From the IMG/VR virus record IMGVR_UViG_3300020193_000004, positions 51,145 to 115,144 of that record: DNA of 64,000 nt, one strand, 5' to 3'. Each line of letters starts with the position of its first letter. The stretch's first letter is position 1. A program made the position numbers and the translations under genes. Origin of the DNA: a virus. The notes beneath the pieces are model-generated. The model saw only the letters and a program-made list of their open reading frames with translations. It was not told where the DNA came from and did no database searches. Below are positions 1 through 9,600 of the stretch, in pieces.

Positions 1-1094
1 CGCGCATGTCCCCACAGGCCCTTCGCCAAGGCCAGCCCGACCATCCCTCCAACGATGCCCCGCTCTACCGGCGTCCAGCCAGCGATCTTCTTGCCGTGGT
101 TCTGGCGGTCGTGGAAGATTCCGGCCGTCTTGGGCGGGGCCTGCGGTACTGCAGGATGTACGGCGTCCCAGAGCTTCTTGACGCCATAGCCGCCCAGGTG
201 GTGGGCGGCGTGGAAGATTCCGGCCGTCTTGGGCGGGGCCTGCGGTACTGCAGGATGTACGGCGTCCCAGAGCTTCTTGACGCCATAGCCGCCCAGGGCC
301 GCGGCTCCTGTCGCCAGTGCAGCCCCACCGGCGAACCTACCAGGACGCGCACGTGCGTACTCCGCGATCTCACGCAGACCGACACCTCGATAGTTCTTCG
401 AGCCCTTGATGTACTCTGTCGGTATGGAGTCGACCGCGTGCTCGGCATATGACTGGAGACCGTGCTGTGCGCGCGCAGCGAGCTCGTTGTCCCTGATCAG
501 CGCTGCCTGCTGGTGTGCATTGAAGTCGAGAAAATGGGCGCCCTTTAGACGGTCTAACGTACGCTGCCTCCACGCGTGAAACCCGCCTGCCGTTTCTGGG
601 TTCTCCTGTAGCGGAATCTTCCAGGTTGGTACGGACATCTTGACCGTAGCGGCTCCGCCTTCTCCAGGGCGGAGCTTAGCGGCCTGAGCGGCGTACATTG
701 GCGCCTTCAGGTTCTTGGACGTCGTCACGTACGCCTTGTCTGCCCACTCCTTTGGGAAGTTGCCCTTGTTAATAACGCCGGCGGCGCCACCCCGGTTTGA
801 CGGCAAGAGCCCCTGTTCGCGGATCCGTGCCGCAGACTCCGCCGTAGTGCCGTGGTAGAGCGCCTGCCGTCCTGTGACCCGTGGAACCGACATCTTGGCG
901 AGCACGCCACCACCTGCGAGCGCTCCAACTCCCGTAACGGCATCATCGGTCGTGGAGGGCTCTTGCCGGTCCGCACCCAGCTTCTGGAGCTCGTCCCCGA
1001 AGCTGGTCCAGTGGACGGTCTCTGCTGCGAGCTCGGTAATGCTCGCCTCCTTGGTCAACGGCCCCGCGAGGAGTCGATATAGACGCGCACCCAT
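1..1094 (-). CDS. ADP-ribosyltransferase-like virion-associated protein (3' end outside window)
   Basis: The frame is open from an ATG at 1094, three bases after the upstream stop, to the left edge, so the C-terminus is missing. Residues 79-84 read LYHGTT, followed by EQGLLPS (93-99) and AYVTTS (121-126). This His...Gly-Leu...Tyr layout is typical of the ADP-ribosyltransferase/PARP/KptA fold, in which His and Tyr contact NAD. I could not fix the catalytic acidic residue. A TKEAS motif (14-18) matches many neighbouring virion proteins. A hydrophobic Ala/Gly stretch lies near 254-270, then a perfectly duplicated 33-residue unit and a second hydrophobic stretch near 345-358. It is the last readable gene of the minus-strand structural block, directly after a small membrane protein. 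By analogy with T4 Alt it could be injected to modify host proteins, but that is inference. Confidence 0.55.
   Translation of the reverse strand, partial: MGARLYRLLAGPLTKEASITELAAETVHWTSFGDELQKLGADRQEPSTTDDAVTGVGALAGGGVLAKMSVPRVTGRQALYHGTTAESAARIREQGLLPSNRGGAAGVINKGNFPKEWADKAYVTTSKNLKAPMYAAQAAKLRPGEGGAATVKMSVPTWKIPLQENPETAGGFHAWRQRTLDRLKGAHFLDFNAHQQAALIRDNELAARAQHGLQSYAEHAVDSIPTEYIKGSKNYRGVGLREIAEYARARPGRFAGGAALATGAAALGGYGVKKLWDAVHPAVPQAPPKTAGIFHAAHHLGGYGVKKLWDAVHPAVPQAPPKTAGIFHDRQNHGKKIAGWTPVERGIVGGMVGLALAKGLWGHA
111..297 (-). repeat. Two-copy 99-bp-period tandem duplication inside the ART-like gene
   Basis: Positions 111-198 and 210-297 are identical over 88 bases. The period is 99 bases, exactly 33 codons, so the frame is kept. 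Each copy encodes a unit containing GGYGVKKLWDAVHP and PPKTAGIFH. Complete identity, including synonymous positions, indicates a recent duplication or an assembly artefact. Confidence 0.9.
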
Positions 1095-1097
1095 CAG

Positions 1098-1508
1098 TCA
1101 GAGCTCCCAGACGTAGTTCGGGTCCTTCAGCTTAGCCTGTACCTCACTGACGGACATGTCGCCGATGGCCTTGTCGAGGCCTGCGTCGGTCTTTGCAGAA
1201 GTGGCGTTCATCTTCTTGGCACGCTCGAGGACCTGCTGCATGCGTTCCTTGGGATCTGCAATCGCGGGCTTCACCGTGACCTTGATGTCGGGCGTAGGCA
1301 ATGCAGCCGCGAGGCTTGAGGTTCCAGTCCTCGACCGCAGGGTGTGGCGCGCAAGGAGGCCGCCACCGGCCAGCAGGCCAACGGCACCCAGGCCTGTGGC
1401 GACTGGATGCCTCTTCCAGAACGGCCGATCGCCCTCGTGCTCCTCGTCCCCGACCTTCTCGAGAGCGAGGGCGTACACGTCGTAGACTTCTGCGGCTGTT
1501 TTGAACAT
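1098..1508 (-). CDS. Small membrane-associated protein with N-terminal MFKTA...VYDVY tag
   Basis: A 136-residue protein of unknown function. It starts MFKTAAEVYDVYALALEK, a tag shared almost exactly with the gene at 53354-54193 and in part with 45713-46072 and the C-terminus of 11920-12351. Residues ~35-58 form one hydrophobic, glycine-rich segment (GLGAVGLLAGGGLLA) after a basic stretch (WKRHP), consistent with a single membrane span. The rest is Lys/Ala/Glu-rich and helical. AGGAG precedes the ATG at good spacing. It follows the SNF2 helicase gene by nine bases and precedes the ART-like gene, so the three are probably co-transcribed. It is likely a minor virion or ejected protein; the function is not recognised. 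Confidence 0.75.
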   Translation of the reverse strand: MFKTAAEVYDVYALALEKVGDEEHEGDRPFWKRHPVATGLGAVGLLAGGGLLARHTLRSRTGTSSLAAALPTPDIKVTVKPAIADPKERMQQVLERAKKMNATSAKTDAGLDKAIGDMSVSEVQAKLKDPNYVWEL

Positions 1509-1517
1509 GGAGAACTC

Positions 1518-4343
1518 CTACTTCACTGAGACGGCACGGGCATTCGAGCCCACAGCGAGCCGGTGGAGCTTCTTCTCCTCCTGCTGTACCTCGAGACCGC
1601 GCAGGAGGTGGATCATCTGCTCATCCGTGAGGCGGGCAGAGCGCCTCGCACGTGCCCCAGTCGTGGAGAACTTCGGGTCCTTGTAGCTCGACCACGCGTT
1701 CATGCCTCCCAGAACACCGCCACCCAGGAGACCAATCGCCGCGGCGCGTGGCAGGGCATCCTTCATCGGAAGGCCGCTCTTCAGGCTCTGGACGGCCGCG
1801 GTGACTACCTGCGTGTAGCCTGTGATGAGCGCACCGAGTGCTCCGACCGCCAACGTCTGCTTCAGGATCTCCCTCTTGCGCTCGTCATCGGTCTTGGCCT
1901 TCGACACCAGGCCGTCTCCGCTCCCGGGCTTCGCTGCCTCCCGGTAGTAGGCTCGCAATGCCTCGACGTACTCCTGCTCACGCTCCTGCAGCTCCTTGGG
2001 GAGCACCACCTTGGTGGGGTCCACCGCCTCCTCGAGGTGAGGGGCGAACTCCTTCATGTAGGCCTCCATGATCGGCCTGTCGGACTTCACCAGGCGGTAA
2101 GGCTGCATGGGGAGGCGCTGCGCTGCAAGGCGGCGCTCCTTCGTCTTCTGGTCCGCTGCGGTCTTGATCGCCGCCGCCTCTGGGAGGGACCCGCGGTAGG
2201 ACCACGGGCGCTCCTCCCTCAGCATCTGCGCCTTGATCTCTGGAGTGAGACCCTCCCAGGGCATCCGCTGTGAGGTCCTCAGCATCCCATTGTGCTCGTA
2301 CTGGTGCGACCAAGGCGCCTGCTCCACCTTCCACCCGTGGCCGCCCTTCCCCAGGGAGTTCCAAAGACGAGTGGCCTCCGGAGAGACTTGTCCGTCGCTC
2401 TTCAGGGACGCGCCAGGCATACGACGCGCAACCTCCCCGTAGAACTTCCTTCCGAGCCCGAGGTTCCGGAACTCCTTCTCGATCTCGGTACCCATGATCT
2501 GCCCATCACGGGTCACCATCCGCCCAGCGGGCTTCCCACCGACCAGGAGCGTCCAGTGTGTCCGATCTGGATGCACCGAGCTTACTTCAGAGACCACCCG
2601 AGTCATTGCACGTAGACGACTCCCTGCCATCTTGGTGGCGCCACCCCCGGCGCGAGCCGCGAGGCCGTCCTCGAGGAGGTCCAGCATGTCCTCGACGGTG
2701 TCGCAGGGAGCCTCGGCGGTCTTGTCGAGGTTGCCGCGCAGCTGCTTGTTGCGCTCGTCCTTGTTCCACGCCACCTCGTAGGCCCACTCGTCCGGCGAGC
2801 GCTCACGCTTCAGCGGGTTGTAGAAGACGGGCTGGCCCTCGAGGACGCGACTGAGCATGCCGGACGGCGCGATCAGGTTCATCGTGTCCTTCGCGACCTG
2901 CGTCTTCGAGAGAGGGACGCGCGTGACGTAGCGACGGATGAGGACGTGCCGCTGGTCCTCGGGACGGTGCGCCTGCCCGCCGGCGCGCACGCCGCGGGCC
3001 TCGGCCTGGTGGATCTTCTCGGGGTTGAAGTGCCCGTCGACGTTGGCGACGAAGGTGGTGTTGCCCAGGTTCAGTCCCTCGCCGCCAGCGGAGGAGAGGA
3101 GGATGACCTTCTTCGTCCCCGCCTGGTAGTCGGCGACCGCCTGTGAGCGGCTCTGCTCGGTGGAGCCCGCCTGCCCCTTGCCCATGAAGATGCCGTGCGC
3201 GATGCCGCGGTCCTTCAGGCCTTGGCTGAGGACGTCGACCCCACCCTGGATCATGTTCGAGTAGATGATGACCTGCCCGTCCGGCGTCTCCTTCAGGTGC
3301 GTCTCCACGTCGTCCAGCACCCGCTTGATCTTGGGGGAGCGCTGCGCGGACTCCGCGAGCGTCACCGACTTGTTGACGGTGTGGATGGCGTTCGAGACCT
3401 GGCGCGCCTGGGTCATCTTGTTGAAGATGTTGTTGATATCGTTAGTCTTGAGCTTCGACGAGCCGAAGCGGAACTTCAGTGCCGTCACCGGGTCCATCTT
3501 CCCGACGACGTACTGGTAGAGCTCCTGCTGCTCGGGGGTCATGTCGACCTTGACCGTCTCCACGGTCTTCTTCGGCATCGCGCCGCCACCGGTCGAGGCG
3601 TCGACGTGGTGGATGTAGGGGTTCAGCAGCAGGCGCACGACGGGGGTGTTCTGGAGCTTCCCGTCCTCGGTCATGAACCGCCGCTCGAAGTTCTCCTTCG
3701 TACCGAGGTGGTGCTGCCCGTCCGTCATCGCGTCGACGAGCGGGACCAGGTCCGCCGGCGTGTTGCTCACGATCGAGCCCGTCAGCCCGATGAAGTTGCG
3801 GTGATGCTTCCGCGCCTCGCGGAGCGCCTTACCGGTGATCCCGATGTTCTTGATCTTGTGGAGCTCGTCGTAGATGACGGTGTCCGCCCCCGAGGACTTG
3901 ATGTACTTCTCGGGGTTGGTGCGGAAGAGGTCGTAGCTGACGACGTGGTAGCGCGCAGACGGGTCCGGGTCGTCTACATGACGGCCCGTGCCGTTGGCGA
4001 CCTCCTCGGCGTTGCCGAACACCGCGGCCTTGTCCTTCGTGAACTTGTGCACGCCCTCGTTGGTGAAGTTCTTCCGCAGGGAGGCCGGGGTCACGATGAG
4101 CGCGCGGTCGGCCATCCCGTTCTGGCGGAGACGATCGAACGCCGCGATCGCGGTGACGGTCTTCCCGGAACCGACGGGGTGGCTCAGGATGAGGTTGCCG
4201 TTCTGCCGCACGGCCTTCTGGACGGCGTCCTCCTGGTGCGGACGGAGCTCAACGCCAGCCTGCAGGGCCGAGCCCACAGCGGCCGCGAGCTTCTGCCCCA
4301 GGTTGACGAAGATGTGGAAGCCCTGCCGCTCTCGCATGGACAT
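1518..4343 (-). CDS. SNF2/RapA-like helicase fused to GNAT-like domain and C-terminal membrane segments
   Basis: A 941-residue ATP-dependent translocase. Motif I is SHPVGSGKT (54-62), motif II DELH (159-162) and motif III LTGS (187-190). The second RecA lobe carries SSAGGEGLNLG (417-427) and a motif-VI-like QAEARGVRAGG (446-456). This order fits the SNF2/RapA branch of SF2. Residues ~575-680 look like an N-acetyltransferase: a central strand, then R626-NL-G-L-G631, the acetyl-CoA loop pattern RxxGxG. Two hydrophobic Gly/Ala segments (~829-853 and ~864-882) suggest membrane insertion or a glycine zipper. AGGGGA lies eight bases before the ATG. It sits between a probable tail-tube gene and small tag proteins. 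RapA recycles RNA polymerase in bacteria, so a link to the phage polymerase is possible but unproven. Confidence 0.8.
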   Translation of the reverse strand: MSMRERQGFHIFVNLGQKLAAAVGSALQAGVELRPHQEDAVQKAVRQNGNLILSHPVGSGKTVTAIAAFDRLRQNGMADRALIVTPASLRKNFTNEGVHKFTKDKAAVFGNAEEVANGTGRHVDDPDPSARYHVVSYDLFRTNPEKYIKSSGADTVIYDELHKIKNIGITGKALREARKHHRNFIGLTGSIVSNTPADLVPLVDAMTDGQHHLGTKENFERRFMTEDGKLQNTPVVRLLLNPYIHHVDASTGGGAMPKKTVETVKVDMTPEQQELYQYVVGKMDPVTALKFRFGSSKLKTNDINNIFNKMTQARQVSNAIHTVNKSVTLAESAQRSPKIKRVLDDVETHLKETPDGQVIIYSNMIQGGVDVLSQGLKDRGIAHGIFMGKGQAGSTEQSRSQAVADYQAGTKKVILLSSAGGEGLNLGNTTFVANVDGHFNPEKIHQAEARGVRAGGQAHRPEDQRHVLIRRYVTRVPLSKTQVAKDTMNLIAPSGMLSRVLEGQPVFYNPLKRERSPDEWAYEVAWNKDERNKQLRGNLDKTAEAPCDTVEDMLDLLEDGLAARAGGGATKMAGSRLRAMTRVVSEVSSVHPDRTHWTLLVGGKPAGRMVTRDGQIMGTEIEKEFRNLGLGRKFYGEVARRMPGASLKSDGQVSPEATRLWNSLGKGGHGWKVEQAPWSHQYEHNGMLRTSQRMPWEGLTPEIKAQMLREERPWSYRGSLPEAAAIKTAADQKTKERRLAAQRLPMQPYRLVKSDRPIMEAYMKEFAPHLEEAVDPTKVVLPKELQEREQEYVEALRAYYREAAKPGSGDGLVSKAKTDDERKREILKQTLAVGALGALITGYTQVVTAAVQSLKSGLPMKDALPRAAAIGLLGGGVLGGMNAWSSYKDPKFSTTGARARRSARLTDEQMIHLLRGLEVQQEEKKLHRLAVGSNARAVSVK

Positions 4344-4355
4344 CCGGTGCTTCCC

Positions 4356-5057
4356 CTACAGACCGCTGATCAGGCCAACGACCCTGGTGGCGATCGGGAG
4401 CATCCGCTCGTACTGGATCCCGACACCTTCCTGCAGGACCGTGCCCATGGCGTCGGTCGAGAGGGAGTGGTTGGGGACGTAGCAGGCCTCGAAGTAGTAG
4501 GCGCACATCGTGTCCTCGTTACTGTCCTTCAGCATGAGGAGGATGCCAATCGGCTGCTTGAAGAGGTCGCTGGCCAGATTGAGGTAGATGTTCTCGTAGC
4601 CGGGAGGGATGACGACGTCGTGCGGGTTGGCCACCGTCGAGGCCCCGATGTTCGGGAACACGGCGGGGACGACCGTGGGCGGGACCAGGTCCTGGTAGTA
4701 GGCGTAGAGCGTCCGGAGCAGCGAGGGCCCGTGGTACATGATACGGGACAGCGAGAGGCTGCCCATCACGCGGCCAGGGATGAAGTAGCTGCGCTCGGAC
4801 CCGATCTCGAAGAACCGGGCCAGCTGCATGTTGTTGCCGAGCTGGAAGCTCTGGACCACGCCCACCGGGTAGGCGATCTGGTCGCTACTGCTGCTGCCCG
4901 CCGAGAGCGCGGCCGCGAGGAACGAAGGGCCGCCGATGTTCGCCAGACGTGGGGGACCGGCCGCGATCAGGGTGAAGGCCGCGTTCAGAAAGCGACCGTC
5001 GACCATGCCCCCCTGTACGTACTGATCGTACGGGCTCCATTCGGAAAGCGTTGCCAT
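4356..5057 (-). CDS. Virion structural protein, probable tail tube
   Basis: A 233-residue protein without signal peptide or membrane segment. It is rich in beta-strand-type sequence, with phrases such as LARFFEIGSERSYFIPGR and SLSRIMYHGPSLLR in the centre and LLMLKDSNEDTMCAYYFEAC near the C-terminus. The latter resembles the strand-turn-strand core of myovirus tube proteins. It lies two genes downstream of the tail sheath and behind a strong hairpin terminator, a position and separate transcription unit expected of an abundant tube subunit. It could instead be another abundant baseplate or tail protein; no diagnostic motif settles this. Confidence 0.5.
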   Translation of the reverse strand: MATLSEWSPYDQYVQGGMVDGRFLNAAFTLIAAGPPRLANIGGPSFLAAALSAGSSSSDQIAYPVGVVQSFQLGNNMQLARFFEIGSERSYFIPGRVMGSLSLSRIMYHGPSLLRTLYAYYQDLVPPTVVPAVFPNIGASTVANPHDVVIPPGYENIYLNLASDLFKQPIGILLMLKDSNEDTMCAYYFEACYVPNHSLSTDAMGTVLQEGVGIQYERMLPIATRVVGLISGL

Positions 5058-5099
5058 CAGGTACTCCGCAGGGAGAGGAGGTGTGCGTGGTGAAAGAGT

Positions 5100-5126
5100 G
5101 GTGGCCCCGGTCTAACCGGGGCCACC
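5100..5126 (-). terminator. Hairpin terminator after the lectin-like virion gene
   Basis: The arms GGTGGCCCCGG and CCGGGGCCACC are perfectly complementary over 11 bp around a 5-base loop. On the minus strand the hairpin follows the stop at 5136 and is followed by ACTCTTTC, a weak U-rich tract. It separates 5136-6566 from the probable tail-tube gene. Confidence 0.7.
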
Positions 5127-5135
5127 TACAGCCGA

Positions 5136-6566
5136 CTACCGGGCGGCGCGGACGCGGTACCAGTCGATGCTCATGACCTCGGCCTCGGCCCCGGCGTCGC
5201 GCTGGATGCAGAAGATGGGCTGGAGCATGTTGGAGTTGGTCAGGGCGCCGGCGTCGAGCGTCTGGGTGATCAGCACGCCGTTGACGTAGAACTTGACCGC
5301 GTTGAGGTCGGACGCGTCGATGCGGAACACCGTGTAGGTGTTGTCGACGATGTCCAGCGTGCTGTCGTTGTCGTCGTCGTCGAGGGTACCGTCGTCGGAC
5401 TCGATGAGGATGTTCAGGTTCGCGCCTTCGACCCGGAACCAGAGGTTCGAGACGACGGCGTCGAGCCCGTCCTCGGCGTTGGTGTGTGCGGAGCAGAGCC
5501 CCACGACCGCGCGCTGGTCGGCGGAGAAGGTGGCGCCGTCGAAGTTGATCTTGAGGCGGGCCTCGAAGATCGGGTTCTTCGTGGGGTCGAAGACCAGCTG
5601 GTCGCCGAAGGTGAGCTGTCCGGCTTGGGCTTCCGAGGTGCCGTCGTGGGTGAGGGCCCAGACGCCGCCGGCGACATCGGCCACGAAGTCGCCGGCGATG
5701 TTGGCGGTCTGCAGGTCCTTGGCGAGGGGTGCCGGCAAGGTGCCGGCGGCGTCGAGCTCAAAGTCGTACGACTTGCAGAAGAAGCTCCCGCCGATGGCGC
5801 CCCAGGGCTCGCTGTCGGCGACGAGGGCGGTCTCGTAGGCGAGTACGTCGTCCACCCACAGGCGGAGCATGTAGACCTTGCCCGAGGCGAGCGCGGTCGC
5901 ATCGAAGTCGAAGGTGATCGCCGTGTCGGTGTAGATGGTGATGCCGGTCTTCGAGACGGAGCCGTCGACCGCGACGGTGTCGATCTGGAGCACGGGGAGG
6001 CTCCCCGTACCGCCGTCGACCGTCACGGTCTCGTCGGCGTCGATGTCGCCGGCGGTGCCCACGGTTGCCTGGACCATGAACTTCGCCACCGCATCGGCGT
6101 TGATCGCCGCGACGATCTCGGCCGCTGTCGAGGCCCCGCCCGCACCGCCACCGTCGGAGCCGTGCACGATCTCGATCGTACCGGCCGCGGCGTCCGCGGT
6201 GATTGCGAGGGCCGCGTTGGTGTCCTCGATGGTGACCGTGATGGTCTGCTCGCCGGGGACCACCGCGGTGAAGGTCACCTGGCCGGTGCTGTCTGCCTGG
6301 GTCCCGGTCGACTTCGTCGCGCTGTCGATGAGGTTGGTCCCGGTGATGACCAGGTCCTGGTGCTGGATGAGGGCAAGCCACCCGATCTCCCGGCTGAGCG
6401 ACTGGACCGCCGGGTAGTAGGAGTCGGACCGCGCCTCGATGATCTTGAGCGCGTCGAAGATGGCGTTATCGCGCTCGTCCAGCACGCGGTGCCTGCGGAG
6501 GGTGAGCTGCTCCTTCACGCGCTCGTAGTTGGTGACGCTCGAGAAGGCCTTGGAGTCGGTCGACAT
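5136..6566 (-). CDS. Virion protein with C-terminal concanavalin A/LamG-like domain
   Basis: I start it at the ATG at 6566 (MSTDSKAFSS), with GGAG nine bases upstream; a longer frame would overlap the sheath stop. This gives 476 residues. The N-terminal ~70 residues are helical. The middle is a Thr/Val/Ala-rich beta region with phrases such as GEQTITVTIEDTN that resemble repeats inserted in the adjacent sheath. The last ~200 residues have the jelly-roll pattern of concanavalin A-like/laminin-G domains: FEARLKINFDGATF, then WFRVEGANLNILIES, YTVFRIDA, VKFYVNGVLI and a final MSIDWYRVR. Such domains bind glycans or decorate virions. It lies directly downstream of the sheath and ends at a hairpin terminator, so it may be a tail-surface or whisker-like protein. 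Confidence 0.6.
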   Translation of the reverse strand: MSTDSKAFSSVTNYERVKEQLTLRRHRVLDERDNAIFDALKIIEARSDSYYPAVQSLSREIGWLALIQHQDLVITGTNLIDSATKSTGTQADSTGQVTFTAVVPGEQTITVTIEDTNAALAITADAAAGTIEIVHGSDGGGAGGASTAAEIVAAINADAVAKFMVQATVGTAGDIDADETVTVDGGTGSLPVLQIDTVAVDGSVSKTGITIYTDTAITFDFDATALASGKVYMLRLWVDDVLAYETALVADSEPWGAIGGSFFCKSYDFELDAAGTLPAPLAKDLQTANIAGDFVADVAGGVWALTHDGTSEAQAGQLTFGDQLVFDPTKNPIFEARLKINFDGATFSADQRAVVGLCSAHTNAEDGLDAVVSNLWFRVEGANLNILIESDDGTLDDDDNDSTLDIVDNTYTVFRIDASDLNAVKFYVNGVLITQTLDAGALTNSNMLQPIFCIQRDAGAEAEVMSIDWYRVRAAR

Positions 6567-6603
6567 GGGAGGATTCTCCGCAGATTGAGGCAGTTGAAGT
6601 GTA

Positions 6604-9600
6604 TCAAGAGACGATGGTGATCTTGATCTTGTTGCAGGGGTAGACCGGCTCGACCGAGACATCAATGAGGACGGTGTCGGGCGCGTCGGTATCCTGCAGC
6701 AGCTTCGTGAGCTCGGCCTTGCGGACCACGCCGAGCAGCTCCGCGTAGTCCAGGAAGCCCTCGTTGCAGAGGGTCAGCTGGTCGAGGAAGCCGCTAGTGA
6801 TGACGGACCGCCCGATGAACACGCGGTTCGTCGCCCGCAGGCCCTTCGCGAGCCAGTCGATCGCCTTCGTGATCGACAGCTCCTTGGTCTGGATGCTGGT
6901 CGGGTCGGTCGACAGCTGCTTCCGCGCGACCGGCACACCGCCCAGGTTGACCATCACGTAGCGGCCGGCGTCGGCGATGGTGTCGAGCTGCTTCCCATTG
7001 TAGGTGTCGTCGGTCCCATACACCCGGGTGAAGCCCGCGACCGGGAAGTTCGTGAACGGCTGCTGCGGGGGCTGCTCCGCCACCATACCGGCGATGGCCG
7101 CCGCCAGGTAGAAGCCCTCCACGTTCTGGGTCACGCCGTCGATGCTCGTGTCGACCGAGTCGCACGCCAGGTAGTAAACCCGGCGGTGCGCGAAAGCCGC
7201 GGCCTGCGACGCCGCGGCAGACGCCTCGGCGGCCAGGTCGGGGATCGTGGTCCCGGTCACGTAGAGCCTGTCGCCGCGGATCTTGAGCGTCCAGTCCGCG
7301 GCGGACAGCTCCTCGTCAAGGGTCTCGGTCGTGAAGAACCCGTCCGTGTTCTCGCCGTCCGCGAAGGTCACGCGCAGCGCGATGACCACGCCGTTGACCT
7401 CCTGCACGGAGTAGCGGCGGAGCTCCGAGACGCCCAGGGTCGTTACGACCAGCTCGAGGTAGAGGTTGTCGTCGACCGAGATCTCGTCCGAGGGGTCGAT
7501 GCCGTTCTCGATGAGGTCCGACGCCGGGTTCACGTCGAGCGTGAACGAGTTCTCGGTCCCGTTGCTCTCCCCGTTCTCGCCGCTGGCCACGGTGACGGTG
7601 ACCGCACGGTCCGGCAGCGCCGCCCAGATGAAGAGAATGCGCTCGCCGCGCTCCTCGGGGGCGCTCATCGCCTGGACGTGCGTGGACAGCAGCCCCTGCA
7701 CGTACTCGTCGGCGGTGAGCGGCGCGATGGCGTAGACCTCCTTGCTCTCGATGTACTCGATCGCGCGGCTCCATCCGTCCAGTGTCCCGTAGGGCGCGGC
7801 CGCACTCTCCTCGTCGATGCCGAGGGCGCTGATGGTTTGCGTCGGGCTGTTGGCGAGGGCCAGGAAGACGCCCAGGCACAGCGGGTTGTTGATGCTGATC
7901 GGTCCGATGGACGCCTCGAGGATCTCGGTACTCTCGAATGTCAGGAGCGCCGGGTCCTCCGCCGAGGCCGTCACGTCCTTCCGCAGCGCCGTGTACGGGA
8001 TGTACACGTCGGCGAGGGCCGAGGCGAGCGAGAATGGGATGCCAGAGCTCCGGTTGCGCAGGATGTTGGGGCCGATGTGTACCGCACCGTCCCCGTCCAG
8101 GTAGAAGTCGGGGTCCGGGCGCCCTGCTCCCTCGTCGGTGCCGGTGATGCCGAAGACCGTGTCCGCGGTAGAGGTGGAGTCGATCGCCACCTTCGACGCG
8201 GCGCCTGCGAGCAGGCTGGTCAGGACCAGCTTGCGGGTGTCCTCGGAAGCCACGTCTTCCGCACCATCGACGAGCTCGTTGATATCGTCGATGGCGGCCT
8301 GCAGCGAGTTCGTCGCGAACGTGATCTCGTAGTCGTACGGGTTGTCATCGAGGTTGAAGATCAGGATGGTGCTCTTGAGAGCGTCGGCGCCGCCGTCGTC
8401 CGCGTTGGTCCCGTTGGCTGCGCCCGCGTCGTTGTACGCCGCGGGGTCGACGTCGAAGCCCATCGCTGTGAAGCCGGCCTGCAGTGCGGCCGCCTCCAGC
8501 TCCATCACGACCCCACCGTCGATGGTGCGCACGGACACGACGTCGTTGTCGGCGCTGAACCACTCTACGAGACGCTTCGCTGCGGCGGTGATGCCGTTGA
8601 AGTTCGCCGCCGCGTTGAGCAGCTCGGTGAGCTCCTCAGCATCTGCCGAGCCGGCCATCGCGTAGGTAGCCGTGCCTGTAATGGTGGTAGTGGTGCCGCC
8701 ACCGTCGTCCGACCAGGTGAAGACGATGTCTGCGGGGGTGATACCACTGGGAGTACCACCGAGCCACGTGGCCACGGCCTGCGCGTCGGACGCGCCGGAA
8801 TCAAAGAGAACGTCGCGCAAGTTGGTACCGCCAGTACGGTCCGCGATCGTGATCGACGCCGCGCCCGTGACCGTGATCTCGAACTGCTCGTCATCGAAAT
8901 CGAAGATCACGGAGACAAGGCCCGACGCGGCACCGGCGCCGACCATCGCGGCCTCGAGCTGCGTCTCGAGGTCGGCGGCGAGCTCGTTCAGCGTCAGGCC
9001 CGTCCCGGTCGATAGCGAGATCACCACGGCGGCGGGGTTGCCGCCGGCGACGCCGGTCGTGGAGAAGTCGAAGCCGGAAGTGGCTCCCACGGTGAGGATG
9101 CCACCGAGGCCGCTGAAGTCCGTGACGCCGCCGACAGAGTCGAGCTGCGCGGGAGCGTCGCCAGTATCGTCGTGGAACCCGAGGAATCGGAACCCGTCGG
9201 TCTCGTCCACAGCGGTGATGGCGAGCGTCACGCTCGCGCCACCCTCGATCGTGGTGATGGTGATCGTGCCGGTCGTGTCCGCCCCGCCGGAGTTCGTCAT
9301 CGTCGCGATGGGGATGCCGCCGTCGTAGATGGTCGGGTCGAGGGTTCCATCGGTGGAGCCGAAGGCCTCGCAGAGCTTATCGGTCAGTGCCGCGAGCGTC
9401 CCCGCGTCCGTCGCCAGCGACACCGCCGCCGTGGTGACGGTGTGGGTGCCCTTCGAGTCCTCGATGGTGAGCTCGTAGACCTTCGTGGTCAGGTCGACCA
9501 TGGGCAGGGCGAAGAAGTCGCTCGTGAGCGCTGCCTGGGTCGCGAACTCGACGTCCTTGCCGGTGTCGGTGGTCGCGGCGGTGGTCGAGAACAGGAGCGC

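Noticed and set aside
3195-5093. Long plus-strand open frame of 632 codons opposite the helicase and tube genes
   Set aside because: It is antisense to two well-supported genes and has a Val/Arg/Asp-rich shadow composition. Similar long antisense frames occur opposite the sheath (7186-9015), protease (21475-23661), terminase (27672-29288), polymerase (49329-51056) and portal (55064-56914) and are by-products of high GC content.
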